DNA from: Halovulum marinum
GTDB lineage: Bacteria > Pseudomonadota > Alphaproteobacteria > Rhodobacterales > Rhodobacteraceae
Direction: 5' to 3'
Assembly: GCF_009697225.1 (NCBI RefSeq)
Contig: NZ_WIND01000008.1
Coordinates: 100,134-164,133, forward strand
DNA length: 64,000 nt
In this document: piece by piece, positions 8,703 to 19,953 of the stretch
How the letters are laid out: each line of letters begins with the position of its first letter
How positions within the stretch are numbered: the first letter of the stretch is position 1
Notes under the pieces: model-generated
Databases searched by the model: none
Seen by the model: only the letters and a program-made list of their open reading frames with translations
Told to the model about the DNA's origin: nothing
Made by a program: the position numbers and the translations under genes

Positions 8703-8737
8703 ATGATGAGGCAAGTTATTGCCTCATCATACCAGTT
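8703..8737. promoter_or_regulatory. perfect 12-bp palindrome overlapping the repeated GntR-operator motif
   Basis: ATGATGAGGCAA at 8703-8714 and TTGCCTCATCAT at 8719-8730 are exact inverted copies around GTTA. The right arm runs into ATCATACCAGTT (8726-8737), the motif also found in the oiaK/apnO region. It sits between the dctM stop and the regulator start, so it may end the transporter transcript, bind the regulator, or both. No T-run follows. Confidence 0.55.
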
Positions 8738-8772
8738 TGAGGCATGATCCGGAATTCAATCAGGACTTCGTC

Positions 8773-9510
8773 ATGCCAACCGAACAGCCCCACCTGTCAA
8801 TCAATCGTCCGATCCAGAAACAGAAGCTTGCGGACCAGGTGTTCGATCGGTTGTGGCAACTGATCGAGGACCGAGAGCTGGCCCCGGGCGACACCCTGCC
8901 TTCGGAGCGGGTCCTGATGGAGCAGTTCGGAGTCGGCCGGCCGGCGGTGCGCGAGGCGCTGCACATGCTGGCCAACAAGGGAGTGATCTCGATCTCTCAC
9001 GGCGAACGCAGCCGGGTGAAGGAACTGACTGCCAGCACGGCAGTGTCCCAGATCGAGGACATCGCCAAGTTGATGCTGTCCTCTCAGCCCGCAAACCTCG
9101 AACACCTCAAGCAGTTGCGTGTCATCCTCGAAGTCGGGACGGTCAGGATTGCCGCCGAAAAATGCACCGACGCCGACGTCGAAACGCTGAACGACCTGGT
9201 GCAGGCGCAGCGCGCAGTGCTCGGCCAGGACAAACCCTTTGTCAAAGCCGACATCGCGTTTCACGTCGGCCTTGCACGGGTGACGGGCAATCCATTGCTG
9301 GAAACCGTGACCCAGGCCATGCTGTCGTGGCTCTTCGCCTACTACAAACCGCTCCTGCATTGGGAAGGACGCGAGCAGACGACGCTCAAGGAACACGCCA
9401 CGCTCGTCGCATTGTTGGCAAAGCGCGACGCCGATGGCGCCGTCCGGCTTATCGAAGACCATCTGGGCAGGTCGGATCCGCTGTACACCGTGAAGACGGA
9501 GAGATCCTGA
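8773..9510 (+). CDS. FadR-subfamily GntR transcriptional regulator
   Basis: 245 residues from the ATG at 8773; the earlier TTG at 8719 lies inside the palindrome and adds an unsupported leader. The N-terminal winged helix-turn-helix reads LPSERVLMEQFGVGRPAVREALHML, the classic GntR recognition region. The C-terminal all-helical FCD-type domain contains ADIAFHVGLARVTGNP and a later HATLVALLAKRD, which give metal or ligand-binding histidines. Such regulators usually repress sugar-acid genes until the acid binds. The shared 12-base motif upstream of this gene and between oiaK and apnO suggests autoregulation plus control of both operons. Confidence 0.85.
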   Translation: MPTEQPHLSINRPIQKQKLADQVFDRLWQLIEDRELAPGDTLPSERVLMEQFGVGRPAVREALHMLANKGVISISHGERSRVKELTASTAVSQIEDIAKLMLSSQPANLEHLKQLRVILEVGTVRIAAEKCTDADVETLNDLVQAQRAVLGQDKPFVKADIAFHVGLARVTGNPLLETVTQAMLSWLFAYYKPLLHWEGREQTTLKEHATLVALLAKRDADGAVRLIEDHLGRSDPLYTVKTERS

Positions 9511-10002
9511 CGCTTCCCCACGCGCGTTCGCCATGGGTGCCACGGCCATGGCGCGCGGTTAATCAAGGTCAGCATCGGCGCGCTGTGCTGCAGCATTCCG
9601 CAAAGTGTTCAAAGACGAATTTCGGCTGCCCTTTCTCTGGTGATTTCAATTGGACCGGAAACAGACGCCAATCAGGTTACCTGCGAGCACCAGGAACCGA
9701 ACATTATGCCACAGAGGCCTGCAATGACTTCTTTTTCAGAGCGTGAACTTGCACTTCAACTCCGTTCGACAACGGTGGTTGCGAGCCCCAGTAACCAAAT
9801 TCTACCGCGTCATTAAACGCCTGAGCGCCGCCCTCCGGGGCGGCGTTCGTGTTTCCGCCGCCCGCGGAAGCATTGTGGAAGCAAGATGGGACAAAGCCTT
9901 TCATATCGCTTCGAAAATCGCGCTGCGTGATGGTCGGGTGCTTCCTGCGCGATTTCATGTGCCAAGCATTCCATTTGACCCGCTCCCCTGAAACCTCCTC
10001 GA
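9511..10002. other. 492-bp gap with two hairpins and one doubtful small ORF
   Basis: A hairpin at 9529-9553 (CGCCATGG paired with CCATGGCG) just after the regulator may end its transcript. A second, CGCCGCCC/GGGCGGCG with a 4-base loop at 9826-9845, is followed by TTCGTGTTT and looks like an intrinsic terminator. Between them a 30-codon ORF (9724-9816, starting MTSFSEREL) has only a weak ribosome-binding site, so I do not call it a gene. A small transcript ending at the second hairpin is possible. Confidence 0.4.
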
Positions 10003-10375
10003 TGCGGGGTCAGCTTCGACGACTGGCGGCGCGAGTACGGCGGCGTGGAGGTCGCTGACGCCAGGCGACTGAAGGCACCGGAGGCCGGGAACGCTAAGCT
10101 CAAGAAATACTGGCCAAGCAGATGATGGACGTTGCCACGCTGAAAGAGATGCACGGAAGAAACGTCCAAGGCCCGGTTCGGGGAGGGCCGCCGTGGACCG
10201 GGCGATGAATGTGAAGAGCTGCTCGCAACGGCGGGCCTGTGCGCCGGCCGGGATCTATCGGCGCCGCTCGAAGCGACCGGCGGGTACCGCACTGCGCTTC
10301 AGAATCCTGCCGAAGCGCGAAGGCCGGGAGATCAATTGGAAGACGCGCTACCGGCTCTCCCCGCTGCAAGGATCG
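10003..10375 (+). mobile_element. degenerate IS3-family transposase remnant
   Basis: Codons from about 10007 read GVSFDDWRREYGGVEVADA and then a lysine-rich stretch, the typical middle of an IS3-family OrfA. A frameshift near 10110 is needed to continue into LAKQMMDVATLKEM. From about 10193 a second piece reads VDRAMNVKSCSQRRACAPAG and ends around REGREINWKTRYRL, matching the start and an interior part of OrfB with a block deleted between. No ends or target duplication are visible. This is an old, non-functional fragment. Confidence 0.7.
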
Positions 10376-10458
10376 AAACTGATGTCCCTACTTTCGGTGA
10401 CGATGCACGAGATTGTTCATGGCATCCCAGTTCCACCTTGCAAAGAAGGGAGATCACC

Positions 10459-10626
10459 TTGTCCAAATCGAAGTCCAAATCGACCCCCATGACCAGCTCT
10501 GCCGCTGCTCGCATCCAGTCGGCGCAGGCAGCCAAGACCGGAGGGAAGACGCCCAAGGGCAGCTTCGCTGCTCGCGCGCAAAAGAGCGCGGCCAAACACG
10601 CAGGAAAGACGACCACCAAGAAGTGA
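10459..10626 (+). CDS. small basic protein of the seed-maturation-protein (SMP) type
   Basis: 55 residues starting at TTG (10459), which follows AAGAAGGGAGATCACC, a good ribosome-binding site. The sequence is Ala/Lys/Ser-rich; SSAAARIQSAQAAKTGG followed by KGSFAARAQKSAAKHAG resembles the short SMP repeat known from plant late-embryogenesis proteins and from small bacterial proteins. Very low complexity limits the call. It may be a stress-linked, intrinsically disordered protein. A longer start at 10336 has no ribosome-binding site and runs through IS3 debris. Confidence 0.5.
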   Translation: MSKSKSKSTPMTSSAAARIQSAQAAKTGGKTPKGSFAARAQKSAAKHAGKTTTKK

Positions 10627-10883
10627 GGCTAACTGGGATGGCGGATCTTCCGCCGTCCCTACCCGTCTAGACCAACATGACCTACGCAACTGATTAAAAA
10701 TTGATCGCCTGATAAAACAGAACTCTGGAATGGTGCTCGGCTCGCGTCGGGCAAGCGACACGGAAAGCTGATACTGCCGAATGGGAAAACGCATCACTTC
10801 CCCGCGGACACCAAGCGACCGGCGGGCTTGGCTGAACCTGCGAGGCGATCTCCGTCGGATGGCTGTAAAAGCGGGAGGCTGCC

Positions 10884-11018
10884 ATGAGCGGCGACCTCAC
10901 CCCGATCCCGCAACTCTCCGAGATCATCGCCTTTGTCATCCGCAATTGCTCCCATGTGGACGATGCGCGCGATCCTGCACTTGAGAAATCCTTGCAGCGG
11001 CTGCCCGGGGCGATGTAG
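10884..11018 (+). CDS. small protein of unknown function (44 residues)
   Basis: ATG at 10884 is preceded by GGGAGG with a 6-base spacer, an excellent ribosome-binding site, and the frame runs to TAG at 11016-11018. The peptide, starting MSGDLTPIPQLSEIIAFVI, looks like one or two amphipathic helices with an acidic end. I recognise no family. It is isolated between IS3 debris and wrbA. It may be a real small gene or the start of a truncated longer one. Confidence 0.4.
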   Translation: MSGDLTPIPQLSEIIAFVIRNCSHVDDARDPALEKSLQRLPGAM

Positions 11019-11086
11019 TGCCATTCTGCCCGGTGATCCTGCTGCCATTTCAGCTTAGCGTTTCGAGTTCGATTTCGTCTGACATC

Positions 11087-11114
11087 ACCCACCGTCCGGC
11101 AGATTGAACGGTGG
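11087..11114 (-). terminator. hairpin downstream of the wrbA-like gene
   Basis: CCCACCGT (11087-11094) pairs exactly with ACGGTGGG (11107-11114) around a 12-base loop, 28 bases beyond the minus-strand stop at 11143. There is no clear T-run, so it is a candidate terminator only. Confidence 0.4.
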
Positions 11115-11142
11115 GCGATCAAACCTTGCCGCCGGCCCCCGC

Positions 11143-11769
11143 TCAGGCGGCCCGAACCGCGGCGCCGCCTTGCAGTGCCAACCGCGCAGCGATCCGCACC
11201 ACGTGTGCGCCCTGGAACCGCGCGCCTGCGAGATCGGTCGCGTTCGGCGAAAGCTCGCCGTCGCCCCCGGCCACCGTGCCGGCCCCGTAGGGGGAGCCGC
11301 CCACGATACCCTCGCTGGCGGACTGGCCGGCAAAGCTGTAGGGCATTCCGACGACCACCATCCCGAGATGCATCAATGCGATCTGGGTCGACAGCAGCGC
11401 CGCCTCGTGTCCGCCGTGCTGCGTGCCGGAGGAGGCGAACACCGCGCCCACCTTGCCGACCAGAGCGTTCCGTGACCACAGGTTGCCCAGCCGGTCGAAG
11501 AACAGCTTCATCGGCCCCGACATCAGGCCGAAACGGGCGGGTGTTCCGAAGATCACCGCGTCGTAGCTCTCCAGGTCAGCGGGCTTGGCCTGGGGCGTGT
11601 CGTCGTCGATGAACCCCTGCGCCCTGCGCGCCGACTCCGATGCGGTCTCCGGCACCCGGCGCAGGTCGACGACCGTGCCGGGCACGCTCAGCGCGCCTTC
11701 CGCCTCGGCCTCGGCCAACGCGCGAACGTGACCCCAGCTGGAATGGTAAAGTACCAGAACTCTTGTCAT
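11143..11769 (-). CDS. wrbA: WrbA-like NAD(P)H:quinone oxidoreductase
   Basis: 208 residues of flavodoxin fold. VLVLYHSSWGHVRALAEA at the N-terminus is the FMN phosphate loop. FGTPARFGLMSGPMK near 75 and FASSGTQHGGHEAAL near 112 are the conserved WrbA loops. WrbA proteins reduce quinones by two electrons and avoid semiquinone radicals, which fits a copper-stress island where quinone cycling is harmful. It starts 17 bp after the small HMA gene on the same strand. That points to a two-gene operon under the CueR-like promoter at 12018-12048. Confidence 0.85.
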   Translation of the reverse strand: MTRVLVLYHSSWGHVRALAEAEAEGALSVPGTVVDLRRVPETASESARRAQGFIDDDTPQAKPADLESYDAVIFGTPARFGLMSGPMKLFFDRLGNLWSRNALVGKVGAVFASSGTQHGGHEAALLSTQIALMHLGMVVVGMPYSFAGQSASEGIVGGSPYGAGTVAGGDGELSPNATDLAGARFQGAHVVRIAARLALQGGAAVRAA

Positions 11770-11785
11770 TTTTCTTCCTCTGTTC

Positions 11786-11986
11786 CTATGAGGCCTCGGC
11801 GCGCGCCGGAAACCCGGCTTCGGCCAGAGCCGCTTCGATCTCGGTGCGGGTTGCCATGGCCTCGACGTTCAGCCTCCGGTTCTCAGGGTCGGCCTTGACG
11901 ATGGCGTCGGGATCCAGCGTCAGGATCGCCCTGGTCACGCTTCGGGCGCAGCCCGAGCAGCCCATCTTCTCGATGTAAAATCGCAT
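11786..11986 (-). CDS. CopZ-like heavy-metal-associated domain protein
   Basis: 66 residues, a single HMA domain with the metal site KMGCSGCARSV (CxxC at positions 10 and 13). The start at 11986 follows AAGGAGG on the minus strand. Such proteins carry Cu(I) in the cytoplasm and hand it to P-type ATPases. It is divergent from copA across a region with two back-to-back CueR-type promoters. The metal-binding loop is GCSGC rather than the usual MTCxxC. It is called copZ-like and not formally named. Confidence 0.8.
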   Translation of the reverse strand: MRFYIEKMGCSGCARSVTRAILTLDPDAIVKADPENRRLNVEAMATRTEIEAALAEAGFPARAEAS

Positions 11987-12017
11987 TCGTCGCCTCCTTG
12001 ACTGATTGGCGCCCCGA

Positions 12018-12048
12018 GTCGTGACGCCTCCGAGCGTGGGAGGGTCAA
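12018..12048 (-). promoter_or_regulatory. CueR-type promoter for the copZ-like/wrbA genes
   Basis: Reading the minus strand: TTGACC (12048-12043), a 19-base spacer with CTCCCACGCTCGGAG, then CACGAC (12023-12018). The 19-bp spacer with an internal dyad is the hallmark of MerR-family activated promoters. It lies 32 bp upstream of the copZ-like start codon. Confidence 0.75.
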
Positions 12049-12099
12049 GAGCTATCGAAACGTTGTATCCGACGTTCCGCCGGCGCCGCGGGCATGCTC

Positions 12100-12130
12100 T
12101 TGACCCTCCCAGGATGGGAGACCGCATCTG
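12100..12130 (+). promoter_or_regulatory. CueR-type promoter for the first Cu ATPase gene
   Basis: TTGACC at 12100-12105, a 19-base spacer containing the perfect dyad CTCCC-AGGAT-GGGAG, then CATCTG at 12125-12130. The ATPase start codon is 34 bp downstream. Layout and dyad match those of the other promoters in this copper island. Confidence 0.8.
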
Positions 12131-12163
12131 TGGTCCCATCACCGGAAATCCGAGGGGAATCAC

Positions 12164-14703
<2,540 letters not shown>

Positions 14704-14776
14704 CGTCCGAACCCGCCTTCTCCGCCCCGCGCGGGGAAGGCCGCTCGCCCAATATCTCGCACAAGGAAATCGCTCC

Positions 14777-15028
14777 ATGACCCCGCAAGTCACCGTCTAC
14801 TCCGTTCCGACCTGCCCCGACTGCCGCACGCTGAAAGCCTGGCTCGCCGCCAGGGGCGTGGCCTATGCCGAGCGCGACCTCTCCGATCCCGACGTGCTGG
14901 ACGAGGCCAGGCGGCGCTTCGGTGTCCGCGTCGCACCGATCACGCAAATCGGCGACTGGTTCGTCTACGGCACCTTCGAAGACCAGAAACCGCCGATCGA
15001 AGCCCGCTTGCAGGAGCCGGTCGCATGA
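14777..15028 (+). CDS. glutaredoxin-family protein
   Basis: 83 residues with the thioredoxin-fold active site PTCPDCRTLKAWL at about 11-23 (CPDC). The cis-proline region is VAPITQIGDWFVYG. It resembles NrdH/GrxC-like small glutaredoxins that reduce disulfides or glutathione adducts. AAGGAA precedes the ATG. Its stop overlaps the next gene's ATG (ATGA), so the two are translationally coupled. Placement after a copper ATPase suggests repair of thiols oxidised during copper stress. Confidence 0.8.
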   Translation: MTPQVTVYSVPTCPDCRTLKAWLAARGVAYAERDLSDPDVLDEARRRFGVRVAPITQIGDWFVYGTFEDQKPPIEARLQEPVA

Positions 15029-16286
15029 CGCCAACCATCGCCGGCGGCGGTGCCGGCACCGCCGGCCGCGCGCCGCTGATCGTCGGCAGCCTGGCCCATG
15101 CGGCGAACGACGCCTATGCCGGCTTCCTGCCGGCGCTGCTGCCGGTGTATTATCTGCATCTGGGACTGGACGAGGCGGCGCTGGCGTTCCTCGTGGCGAT
15201 CTTCGCAATTTCCGCGTCGCTTCCCGGGCCGCTGCTCGGCCTGCTTGCCGACCGGGTCGGGGCGCGGACGGTCGCCGCCTTCAGCGTCGCGCTCAGCGCG
15301 CTGCTGATGAGCCCGCGGGCCATGGCGCCGCAGCCGGCGTACCTCTTCGCCCTGACCGCCGCAGCCGAGCTGGGTTCGGCGGCGATCCACCCTTCCGGCA
15401 GCCTGCTGGTACGGCGCGGCCGGGTCACGCCGGAGCGTGCCGTGGCCCTGTTCAGCGCCGCCGGGATGCTGGGCTACGCCGCCGGGCCTGTGCTGCCGGG
15501 CGCGGCGCGGGCGCAATCCGGCAGCCTGCTGCCGGTGGTGCTGGCGGCACCGGGGCTGCTCGCTGCCCTGGCGATCCTCGCCCTGCTGCCGCGCGAGAAA
15601 AAGCCCGCCCCGGCCAAGGGCGCGCCCGCCCCGCGGTTCGAGAACTCGCTGATCGCCGGGCGCGTCGGCCTGCTGACCCTGGCGGCCGCCTTCGCCTTCC
15701 TTCCGGCGACTGCCATGCTGAACGGCCTGCCGTTGCTGCTGGTCGAGCGTCACAACCTCGACCGACCGAGCCGATGCTGGGCCGCACGATCGGCCTCTAT
15801 TCGATGGCGTCCGCGGTGGGCGGCGTCGGCGTCGGGCTGCTGGCCGCGCGGCTGCCGCGCCGGCCTCTGCTTGCGGCGGTCCTGGTCGGCAGCGTTCCGG
15901 TTTCGGTCTCGGTGCTGTTCACGGTGCCGGGCGGGATCGCGTTCTCCGTCGTGCTGTCCCTGGCCGGGGTGCTGGGCCATGCCGCCACGCCGCTGATGGT
16001 GGTGGCCGACCTTGCGCCGCGGACCGGTGCCGCCGCCGCGGGGATGATCTTCGGCCTTGCCGCCGCCATGACCGGGGTGCTCTACCTGGGGCTGGGCGCG
16101 GTGCAGGCACAGCTTGGCACCGCCGCCGGCCTGGCGCTTGCCTTTTTCGGTCCGCTCGACGCCGCCGCGATCGCGCTGCCCGCGATGGCCCGGGAAGGTC
16201 CGCACCAGCCGTCACCGGACGCGATCGACAGCCTCGACAGGCTCTGCCGCTGCGCCTGTGCGAGCGGCGCCGGGCTTCTGCGGTAG
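15025..16286 (+). pseudogene. MFS transporter with one frameshift
   Basis: The N-terminal half reads LAHAANDAYAGFLPALLPV, with GPLLGLLADRVGARTV in the loop between segments two and three. This resembles the fosmidomycin-resistance-like branch of MFS pumps. The frame changes at about 15755-15775, after LLLVERHNL, and resumes as MLGRTIGLYSMASAVGGVGVG through six further membrane segments to the TAG at 16286. The joined protein is about 420 residues with 12 segments. It overlaps the glutaredoxin gene by 4 bp. Substrate is unknown; context suggests metal or thiol-stress efflux. The lack of other decay leaves a sequencing error possible. Confidence 0.7.
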
Positions 16287-16296
16287 ACGGCAGAAA

Positions 16297-16324
16297 ACCC
16301 GGCCGCGGGCTTCCGCGGCCGGGT
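16297..16324. terminator. bidirectional terminator between MFS gene and cueR
   Basis: ACCCGGCCGCGG and CCGCGGCCGGGT form a perfect 12-bp stem around GCTT, between convergent genes. On the minus strand the stem is followed by TTTTC, so it should end the cueR transcript well; on the plus strand no T-run follows. Confidence 0.75.
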
Positions 16325-16408
16325 CCACCATGAATGGTCTGGCCGGACAAAGGATCCGAAGGCGCGCAGGCCGGATTTGCGACCGGCACGCGCAGAGCAG
16401 AAAACCGA

Positions 16409-16858
16409 TCAGGCGACTGCTGCGAAGCCCGTTCGTGCGCGTTTCGGCATGCGCGCCACCTTGGCGGGCGATTCAGAGCCCAGCGTCGTCAGGATCGGGC
16501 AGTCCGGCCGATCGCCGCCGTGGCAATTGTGTGCGAGGTGGCCGATCGCGGCAATCATCTCGTCAAGTTGGCGCCGGCGCTGCTCGAGGTCGGCCACATG
16601 TGCGAGGGCGAGCGACTTCACGTCCGCGCTGGACCGGCTCTGGTCGCGCCAGAGGTCCAGAAGTGCCGCGATCTGCTTCACCTGGAATCCCAGATCGCGC
16701 GCCCGGCCGACGAATCGAAGCGTGGCGATGTCCTTTTCGCCGTAGACGCGATACCCGGAATAGGTGCGGTTCGCGGGGCGGACGAGGCCGATTTCCTCGT
16801 AGTACCTCAGCATCTTGACCGAAATCCCGGTCGCTTTGGCAGCGTCGCCGATGTTCAT
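16409..16858 (-). CDS. cueR: CueR-type copper-responsive MerR-family regulator
   Basis: 149 residues from the ATG at 16858, chosen because GGAGGG lies 4 bases upstream and the MerR homology starts at MNIGDAAKATG. A longer start at 16873 would use that site as codons. The helix-turn-helix and wing occupy about 1-70, followed by a dimerisation helix and the metal loop HNCHGGDRPDCPIL. C112 and C120 and the serine at 77 match the positions that make CueR selective for monovalent metals. The gene has its own CueR-type promoter. It probably activates all five copper promoters in this island. Confidence 0.9.
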   Translation of the reverse strand: MNIGDAAKATGISVKMLRYYEEIGLVRPANRTYSGYRVYGEKDIATLRFVGRARDLGFQVKQIAALLDLWRDQSRSSADVKSLALAHVADLEQRRRQLDEMIAAIGHLAHNCHGGDRPDCPILTTLGSESPAKVARMPKRARTGFAAVA

Positions 16859-16905
16859 TTTTCCCTCCGACATTCCGGGCGGCTCGCCCGCGGTGAATGC
16901 ACGGG

Positions 16906-16936
16906 AAATTGCGGTCTCCCATCATGGGAAGGTCAA
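16906..16936 (-). promoter_or_regulatory. CueR-type promoter of cueR itself
   Basis: On the minus strand: TTGACC, a 19-base spacer with TTCCCATGATGGGAG, then CAATTT. It lies 48 bp upstream of the cueR start codon, indicating autoregulation. The spacer dyad TCCCATGATGGGA is perfect around a single central base. Confidence 0.75.
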
Positions 16937-17434
16937 GTAAAATCCTCGCGCACGCGAACCCGCCCGAGGTTCGTGACTCATCTCCAGCGGCGACGCTTCG
17001 CCGGAAGAACAAGGTCTTCCATCTCGGTTCCGTCGATATCTGGCAGTCCCAGCCACCGGCCTGGATGCAGGTTCGGGATCATCTTTGATGCGAGTTGCCT
17101 GGTGTTACGTCTCGGGGCCATTGCGTGTCCTCCGGTTGGCCGTTCAGGGAATCGACTCTGCGGCGTCCCGGGCTGGCAGGGTCAACTGGCAATCCGTGCC
17201 CGCACCGGCAGACCGGGAAACGGCGGCAGGGAAGATCGACGCGGATCACCTCTGTTCGCGCTCGAAGCGGGCCTGGCAGTGGGCTACCGCGCCCGTTGGT
17301 CCTGCGGTGATGACGCGGGGAGAGGCCTGACGAACCAAGGCGGCGCCCGGTCGGGTGCCGCCGCGCCACCGGCGCCCCAGCGGGCCGGGCGGACCTGGAG
17401 TCCGGCCAGTCGGCAGGTCCCCGCACGAATCGTC
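16937..17434. other. 498-bp gap carrying a fragment of a DUF305-protein C-terminus
   Basis: No intact gene. Codons 17252-17305 on the plus strand read FALEAGLAVGYRARWSC, which matches 13 of 17 residues at the extreme C-terminus of the DUF305 membrane protein encoded at 55065-55928. Upstream codons do not continue the match in one frame, so this is the stump of a deleted relative. The rest of the gap is featureless to me. Confidence 0.5.
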
Positions 17435-17465
17435 TTGACATTCCAATGACTGGAGGGTCCAGTTT
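17435..17465 (+). promoter_or_regulatory. CueR-type promoter of the second Cu ATPase gene
   Basis: TTGACA at 17435-17440, a 19-base spacer (TTCCAATGACTGGAGGGTC) with the dyad TCCA/TGGA, then CAGTTT at 17460-17465. The start codon is 28 bp downstream behind AGGAGG. Confidence 0.75.
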
Positions 17466-17492
17466 GCGCGGGATCATTGGCAGGAGGCCGAA

Positions 17493-19931
17493 ATGTCTGC
17501 GCTTTCCCACTCCCACTCCGACTCCCACTCCCACTCCCACTCCCACTCCGACTTCGACTTCGACTCCCACTCCCATCACGGCCACGCCTGCACCTCGCAC
17601 GCGCACCACGGCTCGTCCGGCAATCCGCCGGAGGTCGCCTCGGCTCAGGCTCTCGACCCGGTCTGCGGGATGACGGTCACGATCAAGCCCGAGGCGCGGT
17701 CGCGCGAGCACGGCGGCGAGACCTTCTATTTCTGCTCCGAGGGCTGCGAGACGACGTTCGCCGCCGACCCGCATTTCTACGCCTCCGGCAACGCCGCGAA
17801 GGCGAAGCAGGCGGTCGCGGCGGGCACCCGGTGGACCTGCCCGATGCACCCCGAGATCGTGAAGGACGGCCCCGGGTCGTGCCCGATCTGCGGCATGGCG
17901 CTGGAGCCGATGCTGCCCACGGACGAACCCAGCGAGGAGCTGGCGGATTTCACCCGCCGCATGTGGGTCAGCGCCGCCGCCTCGGTGCCGCTGGTGATCC
18001 TGGCCATGGGCGAGATGGTGGCCCTGCCGGTGCGCGACTGGATCGGGCAACAGGCCGCCGCCTATCTCGAGTTCCTGCTGGCGACGCCGATCGTGCTCTG
18101 GGCGGCGCTGCCGTTCTTCCGGCGTGGCTGGGAGTCGATCCAGAACCGCTCGCCCAACATGTGGACGCTGATCTCGCTTGGCGTCGGCGCGGCCTATCTC
18201 TACTCGCTGGTGGCGACGTTCCTTCCGGGGGTATTCCCGGACGCCTACCGAATGGGCCACGGCACCGTCGGCACCTACTACGAGGCCGCCGTGGTCATCG
18301 TCACGCTGATCTTCGTCGGCCAGGTTCTGGAGCTGCGGGCCCGCGAGCGCACCGGCGACGCGATCCGCGCGCTGATGGACCTTGCGCCGAAGACCGCGCG
18401 AAGGATCCTGCCCGACGGCAGCGAATACGACGCGCCGCTGGAGAACATCGTCGAGGGCGACCTTCTGCGCGTCCGGCCGGGCGACAGCGTGCCGGTCGAT
18501 GGCGAAGTGGTCGAGGGTCGGTCGTCGGTGGACGAATCGATGCTGACCGGGGAGCCGGTGCCGGTGGAGAAGACCGCAGGCGACCGGGTCACCGGCGGCA
18601 CGATCAACAAGAACGGCACGCTGGCGATCCGCGCCACCCAGGTCGGCGCCGACACCGTGCTGGCGCAGATCGTCGAGATGGTGGCGGGCGCGCGGCGCTC
18701 GCGCGCGCCGATCCAGGGACTGGCCGACAAGGTGTCGGCGGTGTTCGTCCCCACGGTGGTGCTGATCGCCATCGCCGCCTTCGTGGTCTGGCTGCTGCTC
18801 GCGCCGAACCCGGCGCTGGTCTTCGCCGTTGCCTCGGCGGTGTCGGTGCTGATCATCGCCTGTCCTTGTGCGCTGGGCCTCGCCACGCCGATCTCGATCA
18901 CCACGGCCGCGGGCCGCGGGGCGCAGGCGGGCGTGCTGATCAAGGACGCCGAGGCGCTGGAGCGGATGGCGCGGGTCGACACGCTGGTGGTGGACAAGAC
19001 CGGCACCCTGACCGAGGGCAAGCCGAAGCTGACCGACGTGGTGGCCCTGGGCGATGCGTCCGAGGACGAGGTTCTGCGCCTCGCCGCCACGCTGGAGCGC
19101 GGCTCCGAGCATCCGCTGGCCGAGGCCATCGTCGCCGGCGCGAAGGCGCGGGGCGTGGCGCTGGACAAGGCCGCCGATTTCGAGGCCGTCACCGGCAAGG
19201 GCGTCACCGGCCGGGTCGGCGACCGGCGGGTCGAACTGGGCAATGCCGCGCTGATGCAGGCGGGCTCGGTCGCGATCGACGATGCCGAGAGCACCGCGGA
19301 CGCACTGCGCACCGAGGGCAAGACAGCGATGTTCGTCGCCGTGGACGGCACCCTCGCCGGGCTGGTGGCGGTGGCCGACCCGATCAAGAAGACCACCGAG
19401 GCCGCGATCCGCGCGCTGCACGACCAAGGTCTCAGGGTCATCATGGCGACCGGGGACAACCGGCGCACCGCCGAAGCGGTGGCGAAGCGGCTCGGCATCG
19501 ACGAGGTGCGTGCCGGGGTGCTGCCGGCCGACAAGAAGGCCCTGATCGACGAGCTGCGCGCCAAGGGACACGGCGTCGCGATGGCCGGCGACGGCGTCAA
19601 CGACGCGCCGGCGCTGGCGGCGGCGGACGTCGGCATCGCGATGGGCACCGGCGCCGACGTGGCGGTGGAAAGCGCGGGCCTGACGCTTCTGGGCGGCGAC
19701 CTAACCGGCATCGTGCGTGCCCGCAAACTTGCCAAGGCGACGCTGCGCAACATAAAGCAGAACCTGTTCTTCGCCTTCGTCTACAACGCTGCGGGCGTGC
19801 CGATCGCGGCGGGCTTGCTCTACCCGGTGTTCGGCCTGTTGCTGTCGCCGATGATCGCCGCGGCGGCGATGTCGCTGTCCTCGGTTTCGGTCATCGCCAA
19901 CGCGCTTCGGCTGCGCCGGCTCGATCTTTGA
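17493..19931 (+). CDS. copA: Cu(I)-translocating P-type ATPase (second, intact copy) with His-rich tail and YHS domain
   Basis: 812 residues. Residues 5-40 are a His/Ser/Asp-rich tail likely to bind metal. A YHS domain follows ([10 protein letters not shown] to about 95, with FYFCSEGCE), then a heavy-metal-binding motif [10 protein letters not shown] and [11 protein letters not shown] near 125-145. The core has TGEPVPVEK, the transport site [17 protein letters not shown], an HP motif (SEHPLAE), TGDN and GDGVNDAP. There are eight membrane segments and no HMA domain. This architecture is typical of Cu/Ag exporters outside the classical CopA layout. A CueR-type promoter sits just upstream, and the multicopper oxidase gene follows after 22 bp. 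Confidence 0.9.
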   Translation: MSALSHSHSDSHSHSHSHSDFDFDSHSHHGHACTSHAHHGSSGNPPEVASAQALDPVCGMTVTIKPEARSREHGGETFYFCSEGCETTFAADPHFYASGNAAKAKQAVAAGTRWTCPMHPEIVKDGPGSCPICGMALEPMLPTDEPSEELADFTRRMWVSAAASVPLVILAMGEMVALPVRDWIGQQAAAYLEFLLATPIVLWAALPFFRRGWESIQNRSPNMWTLISLGVGAAYLYSLVATFLPGVFPDAYRMGHGTVGTYYEAAVVIVTLIFVGQVLELRARERTGDAIRALMDLAPKTARRILPDGSEYDAPLENIVEGDLLRVRPGDSVPVDGEVVEGRSSVDESMLTGEPVPVEKTAGDRVTGGTINKNGTLAIRATQVGADTVLAQIVEMVAGARRSRAPIQGLADKVSAVFVPTVVLIAIAAFVVWLLLAPNPALVFAVASAVSVLIIACPCALGLATPISITTAAGRGAQAGVLIKDAEALERMARVDTLVVDKTGTLTEGKPKLTDVVALGDASEDEVLRLAATLERGSEHPLAEAIVAGAKARGVALDKAADFEAVTGKGVTGRVGDRRVELGNAALMQAGSVAIDDAESTADALRTEGKTAMFVAVDGTLAGLVAVADPIKKTTEAAIRALHDQGLRVIMATGDNRRTAEAVAKRLGIDEVRAGVLPADKKALIDELRAKGHGVAMAGDGVNDAPALAAADVGIAMGTGADVAVESAGLTLLGGDLTGIVRARKLAKATLRNIKQNLFFAFVYNAAGVPIAAGLLYPVFGLLLSPMIAAAAMSLSSVSVIANALRLRRLDL
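17505..17578 (+). repeat. hexanucleotide-like tract encoding the His-Ser/Asp-Ser tail
   Basis: A run of near-perfect TCCCAC units, interrupted by TCCGAC and TTCGAC variants, encodes alternating His-Ser and Asp-Ser. Because the period is six bases, gain or loss of units keeps the frame, so tail length can change without breaking the pump. Confidence 0.8.
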
Positions 19932-19953
19932 ACCCCTTCTGGAGTCACCCCAT

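Noticed and set aside
9724..9816. 30-codon ORF before the terminator at 9826
   Set aside because: Weak ribosome-binding site and no homology that I recognise; kept only as a note in the gap entry.
17079..19571. 830-codon minus-strand open frame opposite the second Cu ATPase
   Set aside because: It is antisense to a fully supported ATPase, is rich in Arg, Gly, His and Asp typical of GC-rich shadow frames, and has no family motif.
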